NCBI RefSeq assembly: GCF_043290135.1
Contig: NC_134700.1
Span: 236,705,088 to 236,769,087 of the forward strand
Direction of reading: 5' to 3'
Origin: Rhipicephalus microplus
Taxonomy: Eukaryota > Arthropoda > Arachnida > Ixodida > Ixodidae
DNA: 64,000 bases
The notes beneath the pieces are model-generated. The model was not told the DNA's origin, made no database searches, and saw nothing but the letters and a program-made list of their open reading frames with translations. A program made the translations under genes and the position numbers. Position 1 is the stretch's first letter, and the number at the start of each line of letters is the position of its first letter. Below, in pieces: positions 32,479 to 45,289 of the stretch.

Positions 32479-32645
32479 GCGTCGTGGATCGTCTGATGAC
32501 CTTCTCTCTCTTTTTTTACAACGTCTTTTTTCTCTCACCATTTATCCCCCTTACCCCCTTCCCCAGTACAGGGTAGCCAGCCGGTCTGAGAACTGGCTAA
32601 CCTCCCTGTCCTTCCTCATTTATTCCTCCTCTCTCTCTCTGCAGC

Positions 32646-33678
32646 GTGCTCATTTAGACATAGCGCAGTCATTTCGCATTTGTTTGAATGCAACGAAAAC
32701 ACGCGAACACGTAAAATGAAGCGTAAAAAGCTGTGGCTAAAAGCAGCCGGTAGCTCTCGAACACAACCAATGCCGTTAAAACAATAAGGTAAGATGTGTA
32801 CTTCCAATTGTTCAGGATTAGCTCCGCACTCTTTACGTCTGTGCTTTCAAGAGAGTTGAAGATTGCTTATTATAGGTTGTGACAGTGATAAATGAACTCC
32901 ACTGATGGCACTAAAGTGGCAGCTGCTGTGCATTCGGTGCCTTGGCCTCCGTCTAATTGAAGTCATTAGCGGCCAAAACTGACAGTGACGCCTTCCTGAA
33001 GTCACGATAAACAAATTAGCTCGTCATTAGGCGTGATGGGCTGTCACACGGCTGCGCATTCGTATTAGCTGCAGGGATGCGAGACAATTCGCATGTTGCT
33101 TAGTGACACTAGCCCCATCTTTTACCACGCCTAAAATTAATCTGAGCTAAGGCTATATAGCCTGAAGTGAAGAACGTAATTTTAGAGTCGCATCTGTATT
33201 CAATGTGATGTAACAAATTCGCAGTAATTGAACTACACCTCCGAGTTTAGTTGGTTGTCGTTCATCGTAAGAAATTCTAACGGCGCTAACCAACACGCAC
33301 ACTTAGGCATAAGAGGAAGAAATACTACCGTCATATAGACCGTCCCACTCGGTAGCTGTTCGAAGCATGCAATATAAAAGCTATGCAAGTGGTTGTATAA
33401 GCAAGCCTTCAGTGTCCTTCAGTGTGGGCTGCACTTTTTCGTGGCTACTTCGCGAGAGCAGCGTTTCATTGTTTTGGCAGATGTCCAATGAGCTTGTTTA
33501 ATTCATTTGATCGTAGTAAAGTGCCATATTTCACCCATTAGTCACTGAGTTTTGAGTAATTCGCATGCCCCGAGTCTTACCTTATGTTTTTTCATGTGTG
33601 CTAGCGCAGGTAAAATCCGTTTACGATTGCTAATTGACGGAGGGAAAGGCACCTCCAATATTAAGTAAGTAAAATACC
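32646..33678. other. No gene recognised
   Basis: Mixed-composition DNA; no motif, repeat array or open frame of note. Confidence 0.4.
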
Positions 33679-33806
33679 CATGTATGTATGTATGTATGTA
33701 TGTATGTATGTATGTATGTATGTATGTATGTATGTATGTGTGTATGTATGTATGTATGTATGTATGTATGTATGTATGTATGTATGTATGTATGTATGTA
33801 TGTATG
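33679..33806. repeat. (ATGT)n microsatellite
   Basis: About 32 tetranucleotide units with a single GTGT variant near 33740. Confidence 0.95.
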
Positions 33807-33953
33807 GAATGACTGAAATAATCAAATAATCAATTATATATTCAGTATAAAATGTGGGTCATCTTGAAATAGGTTGAAAAGTGAGAAAGCTTTACTTCAA
33901 GACTACAAACTGCTCTTTGCGTGAAGCAATGTTGCTGTTGAAACACCTTGTTT

Positions 33954-34156
33954 GCTGACCCGCAGAGCGCGGGTTCGAATCCCGGCTGCGGCGGCTGCAT
34001 TTCCGATGGAGGCGGAAATGTTGTAGGCCCGTGTGCTCAGATTTGGGTGCACGTTAAAGAACCCCACGTGGTCTAAATTTCCGGAGCCCTCCACTACGGC
34101 GTCTCTCATAATCATATAGTGGTTTTGGGACGTTAAACCTCACATATCAATCAATC
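33954..34156 (+). mobile_element. Ruka-type SINE, slightly 5'-truncated
   Basis: Plus-strand copy with B box GGTTCGAATCC and the standard body, ending in ...CACATATCAATCAATC. Perfect 13-bp duplication AAACACCTTGTTT at 33941-33953 and 34157-34169. The A-box part of the tRNA head is absent. Confidence 0.9.
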
Positions 34157-34239
34157 AAACACCTTGTTTCTACATTAGGGGCGAAGCTCTTTATATGATG
34201 AAAAGATGCGAGATGTTGGTATTTGGAGTGTTGAATAGG

Positions 34240-34400
34240 TGGACGAACTGACACATAGACAGATGCATGGATGGACGCATGAACGGACGCAGGGGCGGCT
34301 GCATGGACGAACGCAGGGATGGACGCACGAACAGACGCCCGCACGGACGGGTTGATGGACGCATGGACGGACGGAAGTAAGAACAAATGGACGAACGAAT
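34240..34400. repeat. Degenerate GGACG-rich tandem repeat
   Basis: Many GGACG/GAACG units separated by CATG- or AACA-like spacers, giving an open frame of repeated Ser-Val-Arg/His-Ala on the minus strand. It behaves as a decayed short tandem repeat, not a gene. Confidence 0.75.
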
Positions 34401-34530
34401 TCTTCACCCCACTCTCCATCATTCACTCCGTGGATATGCTGCCATTATTTTTTTTTAGACGCGCTTGAAAATGGAGGGCACAAACGGAAGAGTATGCATT
34501 TGTGTTTTGCCGTGTGCCCCACTGTGTCAC

Positions 34531-34650
34531 AGTAAGGAACAGCACAAAAAACACAGGGAACACAGACAAAAGAAATCTCACAGACACGGGTGCTAGTCTG
34601 TGTGTGTTTTTTTGTCTGTGTTCCGTGTGTTTTTTGCGCCGTTCTTAACT
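34531..34650. repeat. Imperfect inverted repeat, about 41-bp arms
   Basis: Arms 34531-34571 and 34610-34650 match as reverse complements with about six mismatches. The core GGAACACAGACAAAA is perfect. The region is rich in CACA/TGTG, so part of the match may come from low complexity. Confidence 0.6.
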
Positions 34651-35026
34651 ATGAAGCAACACAACTCGCCCAACTGTCAGTGCTATTGACGCACTGTGTC
34701 CTTGTTTTTCAAGCGCATAGAAAAATACACTACAATACTTAGAATAGCCCAAAAAACAGAATTATATTACATCCATCCCGCCTTCCTGCGTCTTTGTCTT
34801 TCCGTTTCGTAGCTGAGCTGCACAACTTCGCCTAAACTCATATGCCGTAATAAACTGGTGATTTACCACTGAGCACGCTGGAACGTGGAGTTTCTGACAA
34901 TTATCTGGCGCTAGTGAGCTGCTGAATGCAAGGGAATGACGGGATACGTGAGCTTCGAACTTGACTTGGATTTGTATACCTAAAGGACGCGTCTTGCTTC
35001 ACATTAAAATGATTGCTTTGCGATTG

Positions 35027-35104
35027 AGCCCTCTACTATGGGGTCTCTCATAATCATATAGTTGTTTTTGGACGTTAAACCTCACATATCCATTCATCCA
35101 TCCA
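35027..35104 (+). mobile_element. Ruka-type SINE 3' fragment
   Basis: About 75 bp matching the SINE 3' end (GGGTCTCTCATAATCATA, then GACGTTAAACCTCACATATC) with a CATT/CATC tail. No clear duplication found. Confidence 0.75.
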
Positions 35105-38051
35105 TCTTACTAAAAAACACGTAATACGCTCTTTATCATTGTCTTTGCTTAGGAACGTGTTGTATTTAACACTAGAACCTTCGACGTTGATGTACAATTT
35201 TATGAAGCATAAGAAGTAACCAACGGCCCCTAAACTTGGCAGGCAGACGACAAAGCGAGCGTTTTTTCCACCACGATTATGTCGTCTGTGTCTTTTTTAC
35301 GCCGTTTGGTTGTACCGTCAAGGTGAGTGGACTGATTTTAAAATGTAATATGCGTGAATGAGATCCGCTCATGAACGTTTTGTTTTAGAGAAGCTTTATT
35401 TAAGCAGTAGTATTCGCTTTTGAGCCGAAGCCTCGCCCAACATCAGTCAACACAAGTTTCGCAGACACATATACCGTCATTCCCAGCACTACAACATCGC
35501 CCCTTAAGAAATTCGCATTGACGGTGGCGCCACACTTCCCTCTAGGTATTTGTTAGAAACTCTATGCCCTGAACAAGACATCCGGGATCGGAGTTACTCA
35601 AACTGAGAAAACGTTGATGACAGAGTGAAATAAACATTACCATACACTCGCACAGAATCAACAGCCTCCAAAGTCGATTTTCCCCCTTTTCATGAAGAAT
35701 AACGTGCAACGTTCATGGCAAATTTTACTAATATATATATCATGCCACCTTTCTTTCTCGGCCAATCTCCTCGCGTTCTCCATCATACGATCACAAAACT
35801 AGTCAGTCAACCGAGGTGACTCTGAAAGGAAGGAGCTTCTGCAGACTCTGTGCCATTGAGAATGACATTCCCGTCCGCTTTAATTCCGACTTTCACCAGG
35901 CCTGCTCTTCGAAGAGCCAAGCACGAAGACGCAATCAGTCCACGTTACCACGTGTGCGTGTGCTGGACGCGACCCCTGTGGACGCGCGATCTGGTCCCAC
36001 GTCTTTTTGACAGCCGGTGAAAGCCTCTCCGCAGACGAGCCAATATCGTGGGAATGTATGATGAGAAGATAGCAGGGATAGAAGGGCGGGGATGATTTTG
36101 ATTGCGTGCGATTTGCCCATATACTAGAAGGCGGCACCACCCTTTCGCGTGTCTTGTTGCTATAGTGTACACTATAGCGGTCGCCACCACGTCAGCTGGC
36201 CCCTCAGTTGGACGCCGCCGAAGGCCTCTTTCATATATAGCGATGAAAGCAATCCGAGACCGATGGTATTTACCCAGGCGAAGCCTTTCAATGGCATCGC
36301 GACACGCTCCTCGAAAGCTGAGAATCAAGGGAGGCTTTTATGTGGCCGTGCTTTCGCTCACATTACTTATTCCTTGTACGTCATAAAGAGATGCGGCGCT
36401 GAAATCTTCAAGGCGCTCTCATTCACACGCAGATCTAGTGCTGAATGGTTGAATCACTTTGGTTATGTAGAAGGTGCGTACTTCTGTTATGATTATGAGC
36501 TACGCATGCGCATTCTTTCTGTCGAATGAGTCACCTTTCAGAACAGTGAAATATGGGTCCACGTGCAGAATGAACGGGAGGAACGTGCACGAATAACGCA
36601 GTTGTGCTCCAGCTATATACTCTTCGTAGTTATAGCTTATATACAACGATGGTACAACGAAGGTGACGAAGTGTACAGAGAGCGATACAAAACAATGATG
36701 AAAGGCAGGCTTGCGTTATATCTGAAATTCTCATTAAGGAACCGGCGTGCAGAAAAGCCGAGGTACCATGCTAACAATGTAGCCGAAAAAGATAAACAAG
36801 CAGCGATGCACGATGCAACAAATGGCGCATGTTAATGCACAAGCCAGAGTCGTGGTGACCCGACACCATGTACCACCAGACCTACACAGGAATAGAGAGA
36901 TAGAGAGAGATGTTGTAATGAAAAGCTAAAAATATTAGCATAGCTGTTCGGCTGACGTGCGTAGGAATCAAAAGACTCCGTGAAGAAGACAGCAAAAGTT
37001 GGTTCGCTCGTAATTATGCCTATGTTTTGATCCGCATTGGCCTTGCTCCTCCATAGCGCAGCACATTTTTGTCTCTACTTAACGCTGAAAAGCACCCCTC
37101 CCCCCTCCCCAAGGCTACCATCATTTGAAGAGACAGAAATACAAGGGTTTGGAGAATATGGATGTCAAGAGCGCCCTACTAAAAGGAAACCATCGAGCAA
37201 GACATCCCAAGCGTGCACCGCATAAACAGGGAGAATGCTACACGATGTCTGGTATGAGTGAAGGGTATATGAAAAAAAAAATCAAGCAATCAAATGTTAG
37301 GGCGTAGGCAGCGAGAACCCCCCGAGTAAAGACGATGGTGGACGGCTCCCGCAGGAATTTGGAAAAGCCCCACTAGGGAGTACATCAGGTGCTAGGGAAA
37401 GCGGATACATTAGAGTAAGATAGTGGAGCGAAGAAGAGAGTGCTTGGTGGGGAAGGAGGTTGCAGTCTGGGTGAGTGAATCCTAGTAAAACGAGGAAAGC
37501 TAAGGTGAAGACGCCGTAAGGAGGAGGGAGGTGGTCGTTAACTCTGCTGGGCAATATAGGGAAAAGGAAGAAAAGGAGATGAAAAGAAGAGAGGAGGAAG
37601 AGAAAAAGAAAAGCCCAATAAAGTTTTCACGCGGGATTCACACTCTTCTACTCACGGTCCGAAGACGACTATAGCAACCACTCCGCCAAGCAGGCGCAGT
37701 GGCTGACCAAGCATTTATACGATTGCGTTACCATGGGTGAGAAAACTAGGAAAATATCGAGAAAAAAAATAGAAGGTATGAAAGACAGCAAGAAAGACAG
37801 AAAGAGAGCGAGCGTAGATTATAGCCTTGATCATAGCCATGCATAGCAGCTGACCAAGACTGCGAGCTTATTTTTGGCTGAAAGCAAAAAAAAAAACACC
37901 ATTCCACAAGCTGGTTTGCGGGAACAATGGGGTCCCCGCTAAAAAACCGGGACTTGCGCTGCCTGAATTCGGACGTTTCCTTACTCTATGCAGACAACTA
38001 GTCGTCAAGTTCCTCCTTCACGTTATGGTTTTGAGTACGTTTGCTCTTGGT
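35105..38051. other. No gene recognised
   Basis: About 2.9 kb without a recognisable gene. It holds a 20-bp palindrome (36159-36178), small GAGA tracts (36895-36910) and purine-rich sequence near 37555-37620 and 37740-37810. Confidence 0.4.
36159..36178. repeat. 20-bp perfect palindrome
   Basis: GCTATAGTGTACACTATAGC equals its own reverse complement with no loop. It could be a binding site or a tiny foldback; nothing nearby decides. Confidence 0.8.
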
Positions 38052-38070
38052 GGGGGGGGGGGGGGGGGGT
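38052..38070. repeat. Poly(G) run
   Basis: About 19 consecutive G residues, a site prone to sequencing-length error. Confidence 0.85.
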
Positions 38071-40339
38071 TGGTGATGGGAGGGAGGTCAGACTAGCATA
38101 TAAGCCGGGCACCCCTATATACGTGTATCGTCGGTCGTACAATAAATTTGGAATGACTGCACTTTTGAACTGTTGGGGCGAATGCTATTGAACTCTCATT
38201 GCGTTGTAGCTGCAAGAAAGACCGGACTATTTTCGGCTCTTAGTCATAACATCCTGTCCAAATACCTACTATTCTTATTGTACCCGATAGAATAAACCCA
38301 TGTCTTGAAGGGAGGCGTCTTCCAGACGAAAGTGTTTTTCTAACTTCTGTATCCCATTGTGAGGTAGCAACGAACACTTCTGATACACTTTGGACGTAAC
38401 GCTATTAACGTGGTATATTTCACGCGTAGATGGGATGGCTGAATGCTTGTATTTCTACCACATTTCTCCTTTCGTGAAGGCATAATGACCGTCACGTGAA
38501 AAAAAAAACGTGATAGCGACATGTGCACAACTACATTATTATAAACTGGTATCGAATTCTACGAGCAAGAACTAGCATTAAAATATGAATCCTCCGTTCA
38601 ATCAATATCCCTGTTCAAATTACGATGAATATAAATCACAAGAAACAACATAAGTGCCATTTGATCGGAAGACTAGAGGTGGGGAGTTTGAGAGGTCTGA
38701 TAATGAAGTTTTTTACTTTTTTAAAATTCTATTTTAATTCTATTTCATTAAAGTTCTATCGTTTCATGAGCTTGCTGCAAAAGGCACAGGGAATCGGAAT
38801 GCGTCTGTTTGCCTCACACAGGATGCAACACCATTGGGATTGTATTTGCCTTCTCACGTTCACCCCAATTCTGCCTTTCTGCTTATTCAAAGTCTTCCAC
38901 GAAGCGAAGCGTTTACCACTATCACCGAGCCACAACAAGCTCTATGCTGAGATGTGCTCAAGTAATTAGTGTATAAGTGGTTGCTCGAGCTCGTATTGCT
39001 TTGTTAGCCTCTTCGCTTGTTGGTGTTTTTTCTGTATTTCACCTGCCCAGGAGCGAAGGATTGGCGATGCAGGCGGCAGATCATTGCATATATCCAGCAG
39101 AGGGTGGTCGTATAATTTTGACAGCAAAATACGCTTCTTGCTTGCGGTTCGTGGTGTGGCTGTAACCAGGCTGTGTATACGAGGTGTGTTTACATATGTG
39201 GGACTCCGCAACACGATTGCCGGAAACAGTAGTGTTTGGGGGCGAATCATCTCACGGTGTTAGAGGAAAAGCCAATAGAGAGGCAAACCATGGCAAGCTA
39301 AAAGGGTATAGGAAAACATCGGAGGGCCTCGTGTTGTGTGGAAAGAATAAAGTGAAAACAAGTGAACCACTGGGAAGCCGAAAAAAAAAAAGGCGGTATC
39401 GAGATTAGAGGTAGGGCTCGGTGGAAGGGAGGAATGTAGAGCGAAAAAGAAATAAAGAAGAATGGTGAGCGAAGACAAGTCGTTGTACAAGTAACAAAAT
39501 ACAGCACTGGCTACTATATGACGTCATCATTAAAAAAAAGCGCTAAGGCGTACTTTGTCGGTATTCACAACCGGAAACGGAATAATGCCAATTCACCGCC
39601 TTTCTTCGTGTTTTCTTGCCTGACTGCGTTATCTCCGGGTACACAATTTCTTTTCCTTTGTCAAGTGCGACGCTCTATGTAGCATAATGACCTCCTTTTA
39701 CCTGCATAAATAAATAAATTATACCTAAATAAATGTATATTTACAGCAAGAACAGCTTTGAAAGCGTATGGCCAAAGTAAATAAAGAAAAACAAAGCAAC
39801 TAAAAATCATAGCAAAAAACCGGGTCCTAAATCTGGAAACAAATCGCTGCATTTCTTATTGTCAAACTTTTTGAGCTAATGGGTTCTTTGTCGAAATTTT
39901 CTCATAACCTTTACTGTCAATCTACTCACGAAGACTGTGCACCGTTGGAAGGGGCTAAAGTCAAGAAATCCGCATAGTGTTTTCCTGCTCTTTTTCTAAA
40001 AGCACATCGGAATAATTACACGTGTTAAAGTGACAAGACTGAGCAAAGTAGCCTCAAAACTATCAGTTTCTTTCACGCTTTCGTAAAAAGTATAGAGAAA
40101 AAAATAACTTTGAATTCGCATTATTGAGGTTGATTTTTACATGGTATAATTTGAATACCAAGTTACTTTTACGAACACGACGCAGCTGAGTCATAGTTCT
40201 TGATACCCCAATAAGAATTTCCGTGAGTATGCTAGTAAGAACGAATTTTGTGGGTGACGGTGGCTCATTGAATAGGCTGTAGCAGTCACACTCTGCATAC
40301 TTTTTTAGTACTCTTCTGTTTTGCTCCTGTGTCCGCTTT
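38071..40339. other. No gene recognised
   Basis: AT-rich DNA with short open frames; no motif recognised. Confidence 0.4.
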
Positions 40340-40460
40340 CCTTCCATATTTCTTTTTTTTTTACCATCCCCTAATTGTAGGGTAGCAAACCAGTGCCACT
40401 ATTCTGCGTGACCTCCCAGATTTTCTCTCATTGTATCACATTTTATTTTCTCTCTCCCCA
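40340..40460 (+). mobile_element. I-clade LINE 3' UTR tail fragment
   Basis: Pyrimidine-rich sequence, then TAGGGTAGCAAACCAGTG, a short linker with GTGACCTCCC, and a CT-rich end. It has the same order as the 3' ends at 21.5 and 32.6 kb. No coding part remains. Confidence 0.6.
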
Positions 40461-40546
40461 GCCATACATAGCAAAAGTGGTAGGTAACCAATTGTATGCT
40501 TTCTTAATGCAGTATAACTGAGAAAAAAGTGTTTTCTAGCTGCTCT

Positions 40547-40573
40547 TATATATATATATATATATATATATAG

Positions 40574-40622
<49 letters not shown>
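40547..40622. repeat. Compound (TA)n-(GA)n microsatellite
   Basis: Two TA blocks separated by TAGA, then about 15 GA units. Confidence 0.9.
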
Positions 40623-40625
<3 letters not shown>

Positions 40626-41934
40626 CAGTGAGTCCATATTCCGAAGCCATTCCTTTATTAGTTACGATTCATCCGTGGCACGAGCTAAATGATTTTCGTT
40701 TTCTGAAGCAACGTATCACGCAATGTCAGTGAAATCAATTTCACCACTGAAAGCAAAGTCACTGAACTGCCTAAGGCACCATACTAACTTTTTTGTCACG
40801 CGTTTACTCGAAGCTTGTTTCAAACAAACACGGTATTTTCCAGCTACAACATGCAAGTCTGCTGTCACAACTTTGCTACGTGGTTGTTATCGCTTGTTCT
40901 CGTCAGGTCCACATCATGCCCATGATATGGGCATGATGTGGACCTGACTGCGTGTTAGGTCAGCTTGCTGGTACCAGATAACAGTGTGAAAAACGCACTA
41001 GGTGCAGTATATATACGGGCCTGCGAAGCTCGCTGCCAACGCTCTGTAACTTTTGCCTCTGCACATTCGTCGAGATCACGCTGCTCACGATGGGACAATA
41101 AAGCAGCAATATCTTTTGTTCTCGTCGTCCGTGTGTTCAAAGCACTTCTGGAATGTGGGCCTATCGTTCGAGGCAGCTGTTAGGGCTTCAGTCGTCAGCT
41201 CTCCACCCGGTATAATAGATTCGGCGCGTTGTTTATTAGTTGTGCATGCAACGTGAGACGGCATCGACGTGCGTGTAGGATTAGGCTCACCATTAGCTCA
41301 GCACTCGATGACACAAAGTTCAGTATTCCCACTATCAACGGTTGCTTTTTCTACTTTTATCGTGCCTCTCGTCATGCAAGTTTTTCCCGTATACACTTTC
41401 GCACTGCACGAGGCGTCTTTGTCCACGCAGAAATGCACCGAGTGTGGCATGCACTAAGAGAACGACGGATGCGACTTAATCGACCCGTGGGGTTACACGC
41501 AAATATACGCTTTGCTGTGTTTCGTTGGTGGTGGGCAGAGTGCAAGAAACTAATAATTATGAACCTTTCAAGCACGGGCTTTATAGGCTCCAGTGTATGC
41601 GCCGTACACTCTTGAATCGCGAGAGCACATTCTACAATGATATGGAGGCGGATGATGAACTGTTTCTGCTGCATGATATAAAATAGATTCTTGTGAGTGC
41701 TACCTGTATTGTATGGTGGATTTTGTTCAACAAATTGTGGGGAATTGAGCAAGTGGTTGTGGACTTACATAGGCAGCTACTACAACGCAAAACTAAGAGA
41801 TTTAGAAGTTGTGTGTGTATTCTCTCTCTCTCTCTTTTCTTCATACTTATAACTTTAATGTCAAAAATAAAAAAGCGCTGCAAAGACACAGGCAGAGAAG
41901 AGACCCGATAAACATTAATTATCCCCTACCCTGT
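40623..41934. other. No gene recognised apart from a hairpin
   Basis: Unrecognised sequence with short open frames up to about 128 codons (41229-41615 plus) that carry no motif. Contains the hairpin at 40902-40948 and a short CT run near 41821-41836. Confidence 0.4.
40902..40948. repeat. Hairpin, 22-bp perfect arms
   Basis: Arms 40902-40923 and 40927-40948 with loop GAT. No recognised element touches it. Confidence 0.95.
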
Positions 41935-42570
41935 AACGTAGGTTATCTTAATAGTAAATTTAAGCTATTTCAAGCAGTCTTCGATGACCTGCACAGAAAA
42001 ACTCGTTCTCTCTATGAAGTGCACCAAGCAACGACCCCAACCGGACTTATGGGCAACACCACCTGTGCTCTTTGATGCATCTATGCATGCCAACAGAACT
42101 CGGCCGAAGGCAGGCCACACTCCTTGATCGCTTATGAGTGGATGTGGCATTCACGAAATCCTATACATTCTGCATAGAATAGCAAACATTATATTTGCGA
42201 TGCGTGTCCGTCCGTTCTGTAATGTTTAAATACAGTCACTGGTGTTCGTTCTGGCACACCTTGACAATATGTAAATGTCCGTTGAAAGTATCCCCACATG
42301 TCCTTGACAAAGGAAACCGCTGCGGAAGGCGATGAAGTCACTGCTGAGGTGTTCAAAAAATGAACTCAGAGAAGTGGCTTGGACACTAATCTCACGTACC
42401 ACGCCAGAGTAATGAACTTTAAGTCACTGCGTGTGTTTGCTACGCTAAGTTCCCTCTTTTTCTCTCTTCCCACTCTTTTCTCTTTATCTCTCAATCACTC
42501 CCATCTCGTTCTAGTAGCAAACCAGTTATCCATGGCTCGTTAAACTCCATGCTTTTTCTTCCTTTGTTTT
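41935..42570 (+). pseudogene. Decayed I-clade LINE C-terminus and 3' UTR
   Basis: In shifting frames this reads DDLHRKTRSLYE, then PTELGRRQATLLDRLWVDVAFTKSYTF near 42085-42175, KPLRKAMKSLLRCSKNELRE near 42310-42370, and finally a CT-rich 3' UTR with TAGTAGCAAACCAG near 42510. These segments are collinear with the C-terminal part of the I-clade copies at 21.1-21.5 and 32.1-32.6 kb. Several stops and frameshifts; the zinc motif is not recognisable. Confidence 0.65.
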
Positions 42571-43689
42571 TTTCTATGACAGCAATGCAATGATGCGCAT
42601 ACTTTATGCGGCTGTGTTCATAATTGGCAATTGTATAGGAGTTACAAAAGGTATATGTAAAAACTAAAAAGATGTGTTTCTGACGTGCAAAAATTCTGTT
42701 TTGCATTTTCCTGCACTAGGAATCCCCTTAATAAGAGTTCAGAATAAAAAGTGTAATATGTGGATTCATGAGATTATTTTTCATTAGGCCGCTTTTCTTC
42801 CCACCAAGATTGGCCGTACGCACAGCTGTGTGCAATTCAGACTAGCAGGCATCAGCTGATAGCCTTTATGCAACTGCACATTTTTCGGGAAATGACAGTT
42901 TGCATGCGCACGTGCACGAGTGTGAAAGGCGTAGAGAAATAATGAGTATGGTTGCAGCGATGTATTGTCCTTGGGTGGATGCGCGACAGCGCTAACATTT
43001 CAGACGAGGCGAGGCCGGGTAAAGGGCACCGAACAGTGACTTGGGAAGGCCTGCAAAAGTTTCGTCGTGGTATACGTGCACTTCTTACAAATTAGCCACT
43101 TTTTCAGAACCAGCAATACTGTGCAGAGGGAGCTAACACTCTGTCAGAGTGATTTGCATCGGTACGTGCTTGGGCATATCGTACTCCGATGTTCACTGCA
43201 TTTTTTTTAACGCGTGGGTGTCCATGACAACAGGCGTTTTGGGCTCACTTAAATGTTTAGCCACGTTCAGACGACGAAAAGTTTATCTCTGTCAATGTGA
43301 CGAGTTTATCAAAACGCCTCTGTGGGGACACCGTTGTTTTCTCTGGGAACGTTAGCACCACATCACACAGAGCGGCGAGTACAGACCGGGTGGCGGGTTG
43401 CGTGGCGTGAAACATATCGTAGGGTGGGAGATAAGGTGTGGCGACTTCTCCGTGGGAGGAGGGGGGGGCGAACAATCGAAGTTAACCAGGCATACATACC
43501 CAAAGCTAAGGGAAAATAGGGGAGTCAATATGGCCTTCATACACAAAGTCAAACGTGGAAAGCTTGAACCCATATAGAGATAGTTACCGTTCTCTAAACT
43601 GGGTTGACACATGATTTTTGGGGGCATTCGCAATAGAAATAGTGCAACCAAAGAGAAAGCATGAGAATGCCTAATATTATGTTCATTTT
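42571..43689. other. No gene recognised
   Basis: AT-rich with short open frames; upstream flank of the gypsy remnant. No motif recognised. Confidence 0.35.
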
Positions 43690-45230
43690 TATTATTGTTC
43701 CCCACAATATTCAGTGAAGCAGAATGCCCACTTCAGTCAATTTTTCCTTTTTGTATGTACTGCAGAAGCGCCTCATTGAAAAGCCATGTGGCACGGGGGC
43801 AGCACCATACATCTTGGTTAAAAGGGAAAAAACTGTTCCTGGTGGTTCAGCATTCACTACAGACAACTGACCACCCTCTCCAAAAATGATGCGTATCCGT
43901 TGCTTCTTGACTGCTTGCATCCGGCTTCGTACTTTTCTTTAGTAGATCCACGATCACAATATTCGGAGAGGTTTATGCATTCATAAGGTCAAAAGACGAC
44001 TGCATTCGTGACGTCTGATGGACTGTATACTAGTTTAATGTGATGCCATTCCGTAGGGCTACCTTTGAAAGATTTATGAACTCCATCCTTCGTAGTTTTA
44101 AATGGTTGGTGTGTTTGTGTTCACTGGACGACGTCGTCATTTTCGGGAAGTTCCTTTGAAGAGCATAGCAAGTTCTATTTGAGTCTTCTTTTAGACTAGG
44201 TCTGATAGGTCAGCTTGGTTTTGAACCCTAAGAAGTGCCGGTTTGATGAACGACAAGCATTGGTTTTCGGTTCCTTGGTTGACCATGATGGTGACAGGGC
44301 AGGTCTTCACCAAATCAAAGCAGTCAGGGCAATAAACTACCCAAGACACTAAAAGAACTTCTCGGCTTCCAGAGATTGCGTCCCTATTTTCGTCGTTCTG
44401 TGCCCTAATTTGCTGAAGTTGTGCAGCCATTGATGACCGTGTTACGGTAAAATAGCCCACTCGAGTGGACACCTGACTGCGCCCTTGCATTTTCTGAAGT
44501 TAAATTTCTACTGACATCACAACCTAATATTCGTGACTTCAATTTATTCGCACTTACTGAAATGCACACTGATGCAAGTGGAATGTAAAGTAAAAATGTG
44601 CTTAATAAGCGCCATAATTATGCATATACTGTCGCTGTTTCTGCGAGTCGATTTTTAATCGAGGCTGAAAAGAAGTAAACAGTGACAGGGCAAGAATGCT
44701 TGCTGCCATATTTGCTGTTCACAATTTTTTTTTCTACCTCTAAAGTCGTCCATTCACGACTGTGATGAACCATCATTCGTTGTGTTGGCTTGTGAGCCTC
44801 CTAGACCCTTCTAGCCTCTTTACACACTGGGCTTTTCGATTTCGAGAATTCAACTTCATTCATTATTTAGTATAAAAGTGAAAGACGCCATTCTGACGCT
44901 GATTGCCTTTCCTGCATGCCTATTACAATAACGGAAGATAATAAGGACACCTTGGGCATCTGTTTTCTCGCAACATTTCGCAAATCTCTTTACACTAATA
45001 GCTTGGAGAGAACAACTCAACAACTTATCTTTCGACCCTTTGTTCGCCGATGCCCGCAGTCACAAAGTCACTCGTTGCTTTCGTCTTCGTGATGGACGGT
45101 TGTGTAAGGCAGAGAGTTGCGTATGGTTTTTTTTTGTGTTTCTTAAGGTCTCCGAAGCGACGTACACGGCCTCCGTGCAACGAATGCGAGCCTAACGTCG
45201 GCATATCTTGGGTTAATTCACACCTTACAT
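43690..45230 (+). pseudogene. Decayed Ty3/gypsy pol: RT, RNase H, start of integrase
   Basis: No long open frame survives, but conceptual reading across frames is collinear with gypsy pol. RT: LIEKPCGTGAAPYILVK, QLTTLSKNDAYPL, DCLHPASYF and KTTAFVTSDGLY, then RATFERFMNSILR and the catalytic block SLDDVVIF (Asp codons 44127 and 44130; the usual residue before LDD is Tyr). Connection/RNase H: LKELLGFQRLRPYFRRSVP, SPLEWTPDCALAF and ALTEMHTDASG, then HHSLCWLV and YKSGRRHSDADCLSCMP. The last part reaches about 45230 near a weak match to the integrase zinc region. Many stops and indels show an old insertion. No LTRs were identified. Confidence 0.75.
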
Positions 45231-45289
45231 CAACACAAGGGATATAAGCACTTCTGGTACATCAACACAAGGGAGTTAAGCACTTCTGG

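Larger units (their letters stand above)
27791..32645 (+). mobile_element. I-clade LINE, nearly full length, internally deleted
   Basis: One plus-strand element with ORF1 (CCHC), the C-terminal half of the endonuclease, RT, RNase H, a C-terminal zinc motif and a 3' UTR. The 3' UTR has ACAGGGTAGCCAGCCGG near 32570, then a CT-rich tail to about 32640. The ORF1/ORF2 junction and the endonuclease N-terminus are missing and replaced by a 27-bp-arm hairpin. ORF2 keeps one frame but has four TGA stops. The left boundary is where the ORF1 frame opens; the true 5' end may lie further left. Confidence 0.8.

Noticed and set aside
34147..34426. Minus-strand frames of repeated Ser-Val-Arg and His-Ala that look like a repetitive secreted protein.
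   Set aside because: They translate a degenerate GGACG tandem repeat; two frames look equally repetitive and there is no signal or gene context.
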